Shown one piece after another: positions 1 to 13,752 of a DNA stretch of 39,418 nucleotides. Every line of letters starts with the position of its first letter. Position 1 is the first letter of the stretch. The stretch lies in the NCBI GenBank assembly GCA_026710105.1, contig JAPORR010000036.1, forward strand, positions 1-39,418, read 5' to 3'. A program made the translations under genes and the position numbers. The notes beneath the pieces are model-generated. The model had not been told where the DNA came from. It was given only the letters and a program-made list of their open reading frames with translations, and ran no database searches. This DNA is from Alphaproteobacteria bacterium. GTDB taxonomy: Bacteria; Pseudomonadota; Alphaproteobacteria; Bin95.

Positions 1-7
1 AAGTCGG

Positions 8-1549
8 TCACTGTCGAATAGTCCCACCAATCCGGCCGGTCCGGCTGATCAGTAAACAGACCGGCAGCATCGGCAGTACGCAGAATAGTGCCATGGTGAG
101 GAATCCGTCCTGGAACCCCAGCATGTTCGCTTGTGCGGCCACGACATGGCTCAGATAGTCGAGTGCCGCCTGTTCGCGCATGCCGTCCGGCAGGCCAGCG
201 CGACCGAGAATGCTGCCCACCCGGCCGAGCAGTTCGCGCGTGGCGTCATTGGCCGCGGTCTGCGTTGCAGCGAAGGCGTCGCTGTGGTGGCCGATGCGCC
301 GTTCGAGTACCACGACCAGGATGTTGATACCGCAGGACCCGCCCAGCATCAGCAGCAAATTCGCCACGCCCGCACCGCTGTCAAGCTGGCGCGGCTCTAG
401 CGCGGCGAGCGCAGTGTTATTGAGCGCGGGCGTGACGAAGGCAACGCCGATCCGGTTCAGGAGGAGATAGCCCGCGATGGTCCAGAAGGCGGTGTCGCTG
501 TCCGCGTTCGCCATCAGCACGGCGCTCGTCATGGCCGCCGCCATACCGCCGATGACGATCAGCGGAGCGGGAAACCGGTCGGAAAGCCGGCCCGCAAGTG
601 GCAGCAGAACGGCAGCGACGGCGCAGCCCGGCAACAGCAGCGACCCTGCTTCGCTGGCAGTGTAGCCCGGTACGATCTGGCCGAAGACAGGAAAGATATA
701 AACCGTGCCGAAGGAAGCGAAGGCGAAGACGAAACTGGTTGTCCCGGCGGCGGCGAAGCGCAGGTTCCGAAAGAGGGAGAGGTCGAGCAGGCTCGCCCGC
801 GCTCGGCATTGCGAGAGCAAGAATCCCCCGCCGGCAATGACGAACCCGCCCCAGATCACCAGCATGTAGTCCGAGAACCAGCCTTGGCGCTGGCCGGAGG
901 CGATGCCGGTGGTGAGCAAAAAGATGGCGATGGCGACGAGCACAAAGCCGAGCGCATCAAAGGGCCCAGGTACCGCACGCTGCTGGCGTTCGGGGATGAA
1001 GAGGAAGCCGAGCGCTAGCGCCAACGCCGCCGCTGGCAGCGGGACAAGGAAGATATAGCGCCATTCCAGCAGGTCGATGGTAAGGCCGCCTATGGCGGGG
1101 CCGAGGCCGAGCGCGAAGACCACGCCCATGCTGAACAAACCCATGGCGAGGCCGCGCCTGTCCGACGGGAAGACCTGGAACAGCACTACCATCACCAGCG
1201 GCTGGACGATGCCCGAGGACAGGCCCTGCACGATGCGTCCGGCCACGACCAGGCTGAAATTGGGCGCCCACCAGCAGATCATGCTGCCGATGCCGAACAG
1301 GACGAGCGAGAGAGTGAAGGCACGGCGTTGGCCAATCCGCGCGACAAGCCAGCGGTTGACGAGCAGGCTCGCCGTGTTGGTGGCCAGGAATGCCGTGGCG
1401 AGGAACTGGGCCCGGTCCTGCCCAATGCCGTAGGCGCCCATCACATGCGGGATCGCGACATTCGCCATCGTGCTGGAGAACACCATGGTGAAGAATGCCA
1501 GCAGCCCTGTCGCGGTGACGAGCCAGATATGCAGCGGGCTGCGACCCAA
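8..1549 (-). CDS. MFS transporter, DHA2 (EmrB/QacA-like) family
   Basis: 513 aa, many TM segments; MANVAIPHVMGAYG N-terminus and GRIVQGLSSGIVQPLVMVVLFQVFP motif typical of DHA2 drug:H+ antiporters. Confidence 0.85.
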   Translation of the reverse strand: MGRSPLHIWLVTATGLLAFFTMVFSSTMANVAIPHVMGAYGIGQDRAQFLATAFLATNTASLLVNRWLVARIGQRRAFTLSLVLFGIGSMICWWAPNFSLVVAGRIVQGLSSGIVQPLVMVVLFQVFPSDRRGLAMGLFSMGVVFALGLGPAIGGLTIDLLEWRYIFLVPLPAAALALALGFLFIPERQQRAVPGPFDALGFVLVAIAIFLLTTGIASGQRQGWFSDYMLVIWGGFVIAGGGFLLSQCRARASLLDLSLFRNLRFAAAGTTSFVFAFASFGTVYIFPVFGQIVPGYTASEAGSLLLPGCAVAAVLLPLAGRLSDRFPAPLIVIGGMAAAMTSAVLMANADSDTAFWTIAGYLLLNRIGVAFVTPALNNTALAALEPRQLDSGAGVANLLLMLGGSCGINILVVVLERRIGHHSDAFAATQTAANDATRELLGRVGSILGRAGLPDGMREQAALDYLSHVVAAQANMLGFQDGFLTMALFCVLPMLPVCLLISRTGRIGGTIRQ

Positions 1550-1633
1550 GGAGAGCCCTCATGCTGGAAGCCAGAGGAAACGAGATAATAAGCCGCCCGT
1601 GTCGGGAGGCCAGGAGACGAAGCGCTCCTGTGC

Positions 1634-5211
<3,578 letters not shown>

Positions 5212-5214
5212 GGA

Positions 5215-6339
5215 TCAGACGCGCATCGGCATCAACACGTAGAGCGCACTCGAGTCCACCATGTCGCGGACCAGGGTGGGCGCCGCCGGGTCGGCGAGCT
5301 CAAGCGCCACCGTGCCGCCTTCGATACGGCGCAGGATTTCGAGCAGATAGCGGGCGTTGAAGCCGATCTCCATCGGTGCCGTCCCGTCGAAGCGCACGTC
5401 GATCTCCTCCGTCGCCGTGCCGTGGGTCGGGTCGGCGGCGGTGAGCTGCAGGCTGGCAGTATCGACGGCGAGCTTGATCGCGCGGGTACGCTCGGAGGAG
5501 ATCGCCGTAACCCGGTCTACGGCTTCTGCCAAGACGCGGCTTTCGACTTCGAGCCGCTTGTCATTGCCCGTCGGGATTACCCGTTCATAGTCGGGATAGG
5601 TACCGTCAATGAGCTTGGAAGTAAGCTCCACGCTGCCGATGACGAAGCGAATTCCGGTCTCCGACAGCGCGACCGATACATCATCGTCTTCGCCTTCCAG
5701 CAGTTTGCGCAGCTCCTGTACCGCCTTGCGTGGCACGATTACGCCGCCCGGCATGTCCTCCGCGCCGGCAGGTCTTGGCACCTCGACGCGCGCTAGCCGG
5801 TGGCCATCCGTTGCCACCGCGCGCAGCACCGGCACGCCCTCATGCTCCGTGGTGTGCAGGTAGATGCCGTTCAGATAGTAGCGCGTCTCTTCGGTCGAGG
5901 CGGCGAAGCCGGTCCGGTCGATCAGCCCGCGTAGGTCGTCGGCAGCAAGCTGGAAGCGGCAGGCGAACTCGGCCTTGGAAAGCTGCGGGAACTCGTCTGG
6001 CGGCAGGGCGGAGAGCGTGAAGGTGGACCGCCCGCAGCGCAGCCTTATGCGGTCCGTACCATCCTCGGTCTCCAGCTCCACCTGCGCCCCATCGGGCAGT
6101 TTGCGGGTGATGTCGTAAAGCACTTGCGCCGACAGCGTGGTGCCGCCACCGGAAACTGCTTCGGCGTCCACTGTCTCGACGGCTCCGAGCTCCAGATCGG
6201 TCGCCGAGAGGCGCAGCCGCCCGTCTGCCGCTTCGAGCATGACATTTCCCAGGATCGGAATAGTGTTGGCCCGTTCAACCACGCTCTGCGCATGGCTGAG
6301 GGATTTCAGGAACTGGCTGCGTTCGATGGTGAGCTTCAT
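5215..6339 (-). CDS. dnaN: DNA polymerase III subunit beta (sliding clamp)
   Basis: Start trimmed to MKLTIERSQFLKSLSHAQSVVERANTIPILGNVMLEA; C-terminal ALYVLMPMRV. Confidence 0.96.
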   Translation of the reverse strand: MKLTIERSQFLKSLSHAQSVVERANTIPILGNVMLEAADGRLRLSATDLELGAVETVDAEAVSGGGTTLSAQVLYDITRKLPDGAQVELETEDGTDRIRLRCGRSTFTLSALPPDEFPQLSKAEFACRFQLAADDLRGLIDRTGFAASTEETRYYLNGIYLHTTEHEGVPVLRAVATDGHRLARVEVPRPAGAEDMPGGVIVPRKAVQELRKLLEGEDDDVSVALSETGIRFVIGSVELTSKLIDGTYPDYERVIPTGNDKRLEVESRVLAEAVDRVTAISSERTRAIKLAVDTASLQLTAADPTHGTATEEIDVRFDGTAPMEIGFNARYLLEILRRIEGGTVALELADPAAPTLVRDMVDSSALYVLMPMRV

Positions 6340-6484
6340 CGTCGCTCCCGGAGCGGCTATGGTATCGCGCAACGGTGTTTCGCTAACTGCCCACTATAGC
6401 AGCCTGGATTCCGGAGGGGAAACCCAGCCCTGTCCTCTTGCGGTGCCCTGAAGCAGCCGGCCCGGCCTTGCGGGACAACGGGGG

Positions 6485-8809
6485 TCAATCTCTCGCCCGT
6501 GCGGCCCTGATTGCCCGCCAGACCCGTTCCGACGTCAGCGGCATTTCGATATGGCGGATGCCAAGGTCCTGCAGCGCGTGGCAGACCGCATTGACGAGCA
6601 GGCCAAGGGCGGGCGTCGTGCCCCCCTCGCCACCAGGGCGGATGCCGAAGGGGTGGGAGCTGGCCGGCACCTCGCTTATCAGCGTGCGGATCGGTGGCAC
6701 GACATCGGCCCGCGGCATGGCGTAGTCCATGAAGGAGCCGGTGAGGAGTTGGCCGTCCTCTGGCGTGTAGCGTACCTCTTCCATCAGCGCCTGGCCGAGG
6801 CCTTGCGCCACCGCGCCCTGCGCCTGCCCGTGCAGGATCAGCGGGTTCACGGCAAGGCCGACATCATCGAGCGCGGTCCAGGCCGCGACATGCACATGGC
6901 CCGTTTCGGGATCGATCTCGACCTCACAGACATGTGCGCCATAGGGATAGCCGCCCGAGCGGTCGGTGATGTCGCCAATGCCTTCGAGCGGCCCGTCGGT
7001 GAGCGCCGACGCTTCCGCCAGGCCGAGGCTGGCACCGCCTGCGGCATGGAATGCAGCGTCGCGCCAAGCGATACTGTCGGGCGCCGTCTGGAGCGCGCGG
7101 GCGGCGACGGCTGTTCCCCGGTCTAGCAGCGCAGCGGCCGCCCTGCCGATAGCGATGCTCGCAAGTCGCATGGAGCGGCCCGAATGCGAGCCGCCGCCGA
7201 TCGAGACGCGGTCGGTGTCGTTGGCGACATAGCGGATCCGCTCGAAGGGCAGGCCCAGCCATTCGGCCGCTAATTGTGGCAGGCTGGTCTCATGGCCCTG
7301 GCCGCTGCTAGTCGTGCCGACGACCAGCTCGACTGTACCGTCGGCGAGCGTCCGGAGCTCTGCCCGCTCGCGGGGTATGCCACTTGTTACCTCGATATAA
7401 TTGGCAACCGCTTGGCCCCGGAGGCGGCCCCGCCGCTGCGACGCCGTGCGCCGCGCCTCGAAGCCCGCCCAGTCGGCCGCCATAAGCGACGCATCCATAC
7501 CGGCAGCGTAGTCGCCACTGTCATAGGTGACGCCGACGGCGTTGGTGAACGGCAGGGCGTCCGGTGCAATGAGGTTGCGCCGGCGCAACGCCACCCGGTC
7601 AAAACCGTGTTCTGCGGCCGCCAGGTCGATCAGCCGCTCGATCATGTAGATCGCCTCGGGTCGCCCGGCGCTGCGATAGACGGCAGTCGGCGCCGTGTTG
7701 GTAAGCACCGCATGGCCGCGGAAGTGGACGGCGGGAATGCGGTAGGTCCCCTGCATCATTGAGAGGCCCTTACGCAGCGGCCAGAAATAGACCGTGTAGG
7801 CGCCAAGATTAAGGGTGTTGACGCCGCGGAGGGCAAGAAAATTGCCGTCTTCGTCAAGCGCCAACACCGCCTCAGAATGGAGATCGCGCGCTTGATAGTC
7901 GGACAAGAAGCATTCGCGCCGGTCCGCCGTCCATTTCACCGGCCGGCCCGTCCGCCGCGCTGCCCAGGGCATAAGTGCGAATTCTGGCGAGAATGCGTTT
8001 CGCGTCCCGAAATTGCCGCCCATGTCGCCGAACACGACCCGGCAGCGCGCGACCGGAACGCCGAGCGTGGCGGCAAGCCGCTCGCGTGTCTGCACGGCCC
8101 CGCGCCCCGATGCCGCACGCAAAATGTAGCGGCCCGCCTGGACATCATAGGCGCCCACAACGCTGCGCGGCTCCATGGGAACGCCGTTCACGCGGTGGAT
8201 ATGGCTGTCGAGCGCTGTCACATAGGCCGCTCTTGCGAAAGCCGCGTCGGCCGCCTCTCGGTCGCCGACCTCGCAGGCAAGCGCCAGATTGCCGGGGCGA
8301 TCGGGCCAGAGCCGGGGCGCGTCCTTGCGCATGGCGGCCCGTGCATCCGTCACGGCTGGCAACGGCTCGTAATCCACTCTCACCAATTCTGCGGCCTCGG
8401 CCGCAAGCGCCGCGGTCTCGGCCACGACGAGCACCACGGCCTCGCCGCAATAGCGCACGATATCGACCGGCAAGGGTAGATTCGGGGTTGGCACCACCTC
8501 GAACCCGTCGGGCAGGTGGAGTTCAGCGTCGGGCGGGCCTCGCCAGTCTGGATTGTGCGGAATCGGCCCCATCCCGTCGGCGACCGCATCGGCCCCTGTC
8601 AGCACGGCCAACACGCCGGGCAGGGCGGCGGCGCGCGAGGTATCGAGGCGGCGCAGGCGGGCATGGGCGTGTGGCGCGCGCACCAGCGCGGCGTGGGCGA
8701 GTCGCTCGGAAGTAGCGTCGTCCGCGAAGGCGCCCCGGCCCGTCACCAGCCGCCGATCTTCCACCCGCCTCCTCGGCTTGCCGATCTCCCCGCCACCAGA
8801 CGTCGTCAT
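6485..8809 (-). CDS. Xanthine dehydrogenase/CO dehydrogenase-like molybdopterin-binding large subunit
   Basis: Start trimmed to MTTSGGGEIGKPRRRVEDRRLVTGRGAFADD; GDMGGNFGTRN, AVYRSAGRPEAIYMIERLID, GTTSSGQGHETSL, GGEGGTTPALGLLVNAV motifs; N-terminal part of the listed ORF is antisense to the next gene. Confidence 0.9.
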   Translation of the reverse strand: MTTSGGGEIGKPRRRVEDRRLVTGRGAFADDATSERLAHAALVRAPHAHARLRRLDTSRAAALPGVLAVLTGADAVADGMGPIPHNPDWRGPPDAELHLPDGFEVVPTPNLPLPVDIVRYCGEAVVLVVAETAALAAEAAELVRVDYEPLPAVTDARAAMRKDAPRLWPDRPGNLALACEVGDREAADAAFARAAYVTALDSHIHRVNGVPMEPRSVVGAYDVQAGRYILRAASGRGAVQTRERLAATLGVPVARCRVVFGDMGGNFGTRNAFSPEFALMPWAARRTGRPVKWTADRRECFLSDYQARDLHSEAVLALDEDGNFLALRGVNTLNLGAYTVYFWPLRKGLSMMQGTYRIPAVHFRGHAVLTNTAPTAVYRSAGRPEAIYMIERLIDLAAAEHGFDRVALRRRNLIAPDALPFTNAVGVTYDSGDYAAGMDASLMAADWAGFEARRTASQRRGRLRGQAVANYIEVTSGIPRERAELRTLADGTVELVVGTTSSGQGHETSLPQLAAEWLGLPFERIRYVANDTDRVSIGGGSHSGRSMRLASIAIGRAAAALLDRGTAVAARALQTAPDSIAWRDAAFHAAGGASLGLAEASALTDGPLEGIGDITDRSGGYPYGAHVCEVEIDPETGHVHVAAWTALDDVGLAVNPLILHGQAQGAVAQGLGQALMEEVRYTPEDGQLLTGSFMDYAMPRADVVPPIRTLISEVPASSHPFGIRPGGEGGTTPALGLLVNAVCHALQDLGIRHIEMPLTSERVWRAIRAARARD

Positions 8810-8950
8810 TCTCCTGTGCCCCTCCAAGATCCGGTCTCCACGTCCCCGTCTTTTCGCCCTCATCTTCCCGCCTATGTGGGCCATTCTTGGCATTGTGGCC
8901 CGCGCCGGCAATGATGCGCATCGTCCCGGCCGGCAAATGGAGGGTCTCCC

Positions 8951-9931
8951 TTGAAGGTCATCGATTCGCACGCCCATTACTTGCCCCAGGCGGTGTTCAA
9001 TGCGCTGTCCGCAGACGCCGCCCATTTCGACGGGGTCGAATGCCTGCATCAAGACGGGCACTTTCGCCTCGCCTTCGCGGGGCGGGCGCCGACACGGCCA
9101 GTCATGCCGAAGCTGCGTGAGACCAATCAGCGCCTCGCCTGGATGGACGAACAGGGTCTTGATCGGCAGGTGGTCGCACCATGGACCGACAGTTTCGGCT
9201 ATGAGTTGGAGGGTGGTAGTGGGGCGGACTGGAACCGCTTCTGCAACGAGGCACTCTGGCGGGCCTGTGAAGACGAGGAGCGGCTGGTGCCGCTTGCCGG
9301 CCTGCCACTCCAGGATGGCGAGGCGGCGGCCGGGATGCTGTGCGAAGCCCTCGACCACGGGTTTCGCGGCTTCATGATCGGCACGCAGCCGAAGGGCGAT
9401 TCGGGCGTGCTCGACGATCCGGGCCTGGAGCCCTTTTGGGCGGCCGCGCATGAGCGCGGGGCCGTGCTCTATATCCACCCCATGTATGCAGCGGGCGACG
9501 CGCGCGTTGTGGATTACGACATGATAAACGCGGTTGGACGGCTGACGGACACGACCGTGGCCGTGGCACGGCTGCTGTTCTCCGGTCATGTGCTGAAATA
9601 TCCCGGCGCGACACTCATCCTGAGTCATGGCGGGGCGGCGCTGCCCTTTGCGCTCGGCCGGCTGGTTCGGAATGTTCAGGCCCATCCGGGGCAGTACGCC
9701 GACCCGGCAGCGAGCATGACGCGGCTCTATGTGGACAGTTGTGTCTTCCGCCCGGATGCGTTGCGCTTCCTTGTGGACTTGATGGGCGCGGCGCACGTCA
9801 TGCTCGGCTCGGATTATCCCTTCCCGATCGGCGACCCGGAACCCTGCAAGGTGGTTGACGACACCCCCCTTACCGCCGCCGAGCGTGCCGAAATCCTGTC
9901 GGGCTCAACGGCGCGGCTACTGGGGCTGTGA
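8951..9931 (+). CDS. Amidohydrolase family protein (ACMSD-like, TIM barrel)
   Basis: TTG start; MKVIDSHAHYLPQAVFNAL (DxHxH), ILSHGGAALPFALGRL, MLGSDYPFPIGD. Confidence 0.85.
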   Translation: MKVIDSHAHYLPQAVFNALSADAAHFDGVECLHQDGHFRLAFAGRAPTRPVMPKLRETNQRLAWMDEQGLDRQVVAPWTDSFGYELEGGSGADWNRFCNEALWRACEDEERLVPLAGLPLQDGEAAAGMLCEALDHGFRGFMIGTQPKGDSGVLDDPGLEPFWAAAHERGAVLYIHPMYAAGDARVVDYDMINAVGRLTDTTVAVARLLFSGHVLKYPGATLILSHGGAALPFALGRLVRNVQAHPGQYADPAASMTRLYVDSCVFRPDALRFLVDLMGAAHVMLGSDYPFPIGDPEPCKVVDDTPLTAAERAEILSGSTARLLGL

Positions 9932-10101
9932 GCGCGAATGTGATGACGCCGGGCGCCTTTATTGCCCAATCGTGGCCAAGATGGGGCCTACTGGAGATCC
10001 AGGTTAGCATAGAATGGAACGAAAGGACGGTTCATACCCAAAGTGAAGGGGTTATTAAGAGTCGCAAAGCATAAGATCTGCGCATGGCAACATGACAAGC
10101 C

Positions 10102-11586
10102 ATGACACATCTATCGGGGGCCGGCTTGTCGGACGGTTTGATTGAGGGGAATAGGCCTGTGAACCGCGAGGGGCCGGTGCTCATGCGGTTCCGTCGCGAT
10201 CTTCGGCTGGCTGACAATCCGGCACTCGCCTGGGCTGCGCAGACTGGCCGGCCGGTCATCCCTTTCTTCGTGCTTGATAACGAAGAGCAGCAGCGGGGCG
10301 GCGCCTCCCGCTGGTGGCTACATGGCGGCTTGGACGCACTGGTCGAAAGCCTCGCACGCTTCGACAGCCGTCTGGTCCTGCGCCGCGGCCCCGCCGGGGC
10401 AGCGATCGCCGCCCTGGTGCGAGAGACGGGCGCGGCAGCGATCGTCTGGAACCGACTCTACGAGCCGACGGTGATCCGGCAGGATAAGAAGCTCAAGATA
10501 TGGTGCCGAGAGTCGGGCGTGGCACCTCGGTCCTTCAACGCAGCGCTGCTGCTCGAACCCTGGACTGTTTCGACGCAGACGGGCGGGGACTACCGGGTGT
10601 TTGCGCCCTTCTGGCGCCAATGCCAGAAACAGGGTTGGGAGCCACCGCAGGAGGTAGTCCGGCGGCTGCCGCCACCGGCGCAGTGGCCCGCGAGCGAGGA
10701 TCTGGCGAGCTGGCAGCTCCGCCCGACGGTCCCGGACTGGGCCTCCGGCCTGCGCGAGACCTGGAGACCGGGCGAGGTGGGCGCGCGCCTGCGGCTCGAA
10801 CGACTTCTGGGCAAGCGCGTCGCCGGCTATGGCGAAAGCCGAGATTTCCCGGCGGAGCCGGGCACGGGTATGCTCTCGCCGCATCTGCATTTCGGCGAGA
10901 TTGGGCCCCGGCAGGTAGCCGCCGCGCTCGGTGCGCGCGAGCCCGGTTCCGGCGCGGATGCCTTTCTGCGCCAACTTGGTTGGCGCGAGTTCAATCACCA
11001 GCTGCTCTACCACAACCCCGACATGGACAGGGCCAATCTCCAGCGCACGTTCGACCGCATGCCCTGGCGCAACGATCCAAAGGGCCTAAGTGCCTGGCAG
11101 CATGGACGCACCGGCTATCCACTGGTCGATGCCGGCATGCGCGAGCTCTGGACGACCGGCTGGATGCACAACCGGGTCCGCATGGTTGCCGCCTCCTTCC
11201 TGACCAAGAATCTGCTGATCGACTGGCGCCTCGGCGCCGCATGGTTCATGGATACACTCGTGGATGCTGACCTGGCCAACAACAGCGCCAATTGGCAATG
11301 GGTCGCGGGCAGCGGCGCGGATGCCGCGCCCTATTTCCGCATCTTCAACCCAGTCGCGCAGTCGCGACGCTTCGATGCCGCCGGCAGCTATCTCCGCAAA
11401 TGGCTGCCGGAGCTGCGGCGCCTGCCCGACAAATGGATTCATACCCCCTGGGAAGCGCCCGCACCGGTCCTTGCATATGCCGGTGCCAAGCTCGGCAAGA
11501 CCTGGCCCTGCCCGATCGTGGATCACAAACAGGCGCGTGATCGGGCTCTCAGGATTTACAGGACGATCATCCGCAAGGAGGCATGA
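10102..11586 (+). CDS. phrB: Deoxyribodipyrimidine photolyase (cryptochrome/photolyase family)
   Basis: RFRRDLRLADNPAL, SPHLHFGEIGPRQV, WREFNHQLLYHNPDM, GYPLVDAGMRELWTTGWMHNRVRMVAASFLTKNLLIDWR, NWQWVAGSGADAAPYFRIFNP; start may be downstream of 10102. Confidence 0.93.
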   Translation: MTHLSGAGLSDGLIEGNRPVNREGPVLMRFRRDLRLADNPALAWAAQTGRPVIPFFVLDNEEQQRGGASRWWLHGGLDALVESLARFDSRLVLRRGPAGAAIAALVRETGAAAIVWNRLYEPTVIRQDKKLKIWCRESGVAPRSFNAALLLEPWTVSTQTGGDYRVFAPFWRQCQKQGWEPPQEVVRRLPPPAQWPASEDLASWQLRPTVPDWASGLRETWRPGEVGARLRLERLLGKRVAGYGESRDFPAEPGTGMLSPHLHFGEIGPRQVAAALGAREPGSGADAFLRQLGWREFNHQLLYHNPDMDRANLQRTFDRMPWRNDPKGLSAWQHGRTGYPLVDAGMRELWTTGWMHNRVRMVAASFLTKNLLIDWRLGAAWFMDTLVDADLANNSANWQWVAGSGADAAPYFRIFNPVAQSRRFDAAGSYLRKWLPELRRLPDKWIHTPWEAPAPVLAYAGAKLGKTWPCPIVDHKQARDRALRIYRTIIRKEA

Positions 11587-11672
11587 TATCAACACATGAC
11601 GGGAAGATGCCAACAATCGGACCCGGTCGCGCACGCCTGCGAACCCGGCGCTCATAACGCTTAGGACCGCGG

Positions 11673-12374
11673 GTGGTGCGTCGCTTATTTGTCGAGGCCA
11701 CGCTCCATGAGGGGGCGTCCGTGGTGCTCGACGGAGCGCAGGCGGCGTGGCTTGGCCGCGTCATGCGCCGCCACACAGGCGACCGCATTGCCCTCTTCAA
11801 CGGCCGGGACGGGGAATGGGAGGCGGAAATCCTGCGGCTCGAGCGCGGCTCAGGGCAGGTGGCGGCGCTAGGGCGGCGGCGTATCCAGACCGCGCCCTCG
11901 GATATCTGGCTCGCCTTCGCACCGACGAAGCGCGGCATGGCAGACCTCGCCGTGAGACAGGCGACAGAGCTCGGCGCGGCACGTATCCTGCCCGTCATCA
12001 CCGCGCGCAGCGTGGTGGACCGGCTCAATCGGCAGCGCCTCCGCCGCATCGCTGTGGAGGCGGCGGAGCAATGCGGACGGCTCGATGTGCCAGATGTTAT
12101 ATCGCCTGCCTCTTTGCAGACCCTGCTTACAGAATGGCCGACGGAGCGGCCGCTGGCAATCTGTCATCCGGGTGGCGGGGCCATGCAGGCCGGCCCCTCG
12201 CCTGGTGGGCTTTTGCTCGGCCCGGAAGGCGGCTTTGCAGCGGCAGAGCTTGACGCTTTCGCCGAAACCCGTTTCGTTCGGCTCGTCGATCTTGGCCCAC
12301 GAATCCTGCGGGCAGAAACGGCGGTCGTGGCCGCGCTTTCCATGCGGCAGGCAATATGGGGGGATGAGGCTTGA
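11673..12374 (+). CDS. rsmE: 16S rRNA (uracil(1498)-N(3))-methyltransferase RsmE
   Basis: GTG start; RRLFVEATLHEGASVVLDG, AFAPTKRGMADLAVRQATELGAARILPVITARSV, LLLGPEGGFAAAELDAFAE, LGPRILRAETAVVAAL. Confidence 0.92.
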   Translation: MVRRLFVEATLHEGASVVLDGAQAAWLGRVMRRHTGDRIALFNGRDGEWEAEILRLERGSGQVAALGRRRIQTAPSDIWLAFAPTKRGMADLAVRQATELGAARILPVITARSVVDRLNRQRLRRIAVEAAEQCGRLDVPDVISPASLQTLLTEWPTERPLAICHPGGGAMQAGPSPGGLLLGPEGGFAAAELDAFAETRFVRLVDLGPRILRAETAVVAALSMRQAIWGDEA

Positions 12375-12390
12375 AGCAAGGGAATAGCCG

Positions 12391-13752
12391 ATGGCGGCTG
12401 CGGTAGAGGCGGAAGGCGTGATAGAGGACCACCGCGAACTCGTCGAATGGTTCGAGCAGGGCTGCAAACCGCGCGAAGACTGGCGCTGCGGCACCGAGCA
12501 TGAGAAATTCGTCTTCAGGCGGTCTGATTTCTCCCGCCCCGCATATGACGATCCAGACGGCATCGGCGAACTGCTGCGCCGCCTGGAGGTGTTTGGCTGG
12601 GAACCCAGATATGAGGACGGGAAAATCATCGCGCTCGCCCAGGATGCGGCCGGCATCACGCTGGAGCCGGGAGGGCAATTAGAGCTTTCGGGCGCGCCGC
12701 TGGAAACGGTCCACCAAACCTGCAGCGAGGTGCATGCCCATCTCGACCAATGCCGGCAGGTGGGCGACATCATGGGGCTCGGCTTCCTTGGCATCGGTTT
12801 TGATCCCAAATGGCGCCGGCAGGACATCCCCTGGATGCCGAAGGGCCGCTATGCCTTGATGCGCCGCTACATGCCGCAGGTCGGATCGCTCGGCCTCGAC
12901 ATGATGCTCAGGACTTGCACCGTGCAGGTCAATCTCGACTTCGCCGACGAAGCCGACATGGTAGACAAATTCCGCCTGTCGTTGGCCCTGCAGCCGCTGA
13001 CGACGGTACTCTTCGCCGACTCGCCCTTCAGAGAGGGGCGGCCAACGGACTATCTGAGCCTTCGCTCACATGTCTGGACCGACACCGACCCAAATCGCTG
13101 CGGCATGCTGGGCTTCGTGTTCGAGGAAGGCTTCGGGTTCGAGCGCTATGCTGAATACTGCCTCGATGTGCCGATGTATTTCGTCTATCGGGACGGGCAC
13201 TATATCGATGTGGCGGGCCGGTCTTTCCGAGATTTCCTGGAGGGACGACTGCCGGAATTGCCTGGTGTGCGCCCGCATATCGGCGATTGGTCGGACCATG
13301 TGACGACCGCCTTCCCCGAAGTACGGATGAAGCGCTATCTGGAGCTGCGCGGCGCGGATGGCGGCCCCTGGGGCCGTCTTTGCGGACTGTCGGCACTTTG
13401 GATCGGCCTGCTCTATGATGGCGCGGCACGTGCCGCTGGCTGGGATCTCTGCAAACACTGGACGGAAGAAGAGCGGACATGGCTGCGCACAGAGGCACCG
13501 CGCCTCGGTTTCGCAGCGGAGATCGGCGGGCGTTCGCTCCACAATATTGCGAAGGATATGGTTGCCATCGCCCGGCAGGGATTGAGGGCGCGTGCGCGCC
13601 TCGATGGCGCTGGCAATGATGAGACCGGCTTCCTGTCCGACCTTGAGGAGATCGCAGACAGTGGCGTCACTGCTGCCGAGCGCAAGCGCACGCTGTTCGA
13701 GGGCCGCTGGGGCGGCAGGGTGGAGCCTGTATTCGAGGAGTTTGCCTATTGA
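12391..13752 (+). CDS. gshA: Glutamate--cysteine ligase (plant/alphaproteobacterial GCS2 type)
   Basis: ELVEWFEQGCKPREDWRCGTEHEKFVF, EPGGQLELSGAPLETVHQTC, FLGIGFDPKWRRQDIPWMPKGRYALMRRYMPQVG. Confidence 0.92.
   Translation: MAAAVEAEGVIEDHRELVEWFEQGCKPREDWRCGTEHEKFVFRRSDFSRPAYDDPDGIGELLRRLEVFGWEPRYEDGKIIALAQDAAGITLEPGGQLELSGAPLETVHQTCSEVHAHLDQCRQVGDIMGLGFLGIGFDPKWRRQDIPWMPKGRYALMRRYMPQVGSLGLDMMLRTCTVQVNLDFADEADMVDKFRLSLALQPLTTVLFADSPFREGRPTDYLSLRSHVWTDTDPNRCGMLGFVFEEGFGFERYAEYCLDVPMYFVYRDGHYIDVAGRSFRDFLEGRLPELPGVRPHIGDWSDHVTTAFPEVRMKRYLELRGADGGPWGRLCGLSALWIGLLYDGAARAAGWDLCKHWTEEERTWLRTEAPRLGFAAEIGGRSLHNIAKDMVAIARQGLRARARLDGAGNDETGFLSDLEEIADSGVTAAERKRTLFEGRWGGRVEPVFEEFAY

Noticed and set aside
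8810-9796. N-terminal 329-aa extension of the molybdenum hydroxylase ORF
   Set aside because: Antisense to the amidohydrolase; conserved protein begins at MTTSGGGEIGKPRRRVEDRRL (8809).
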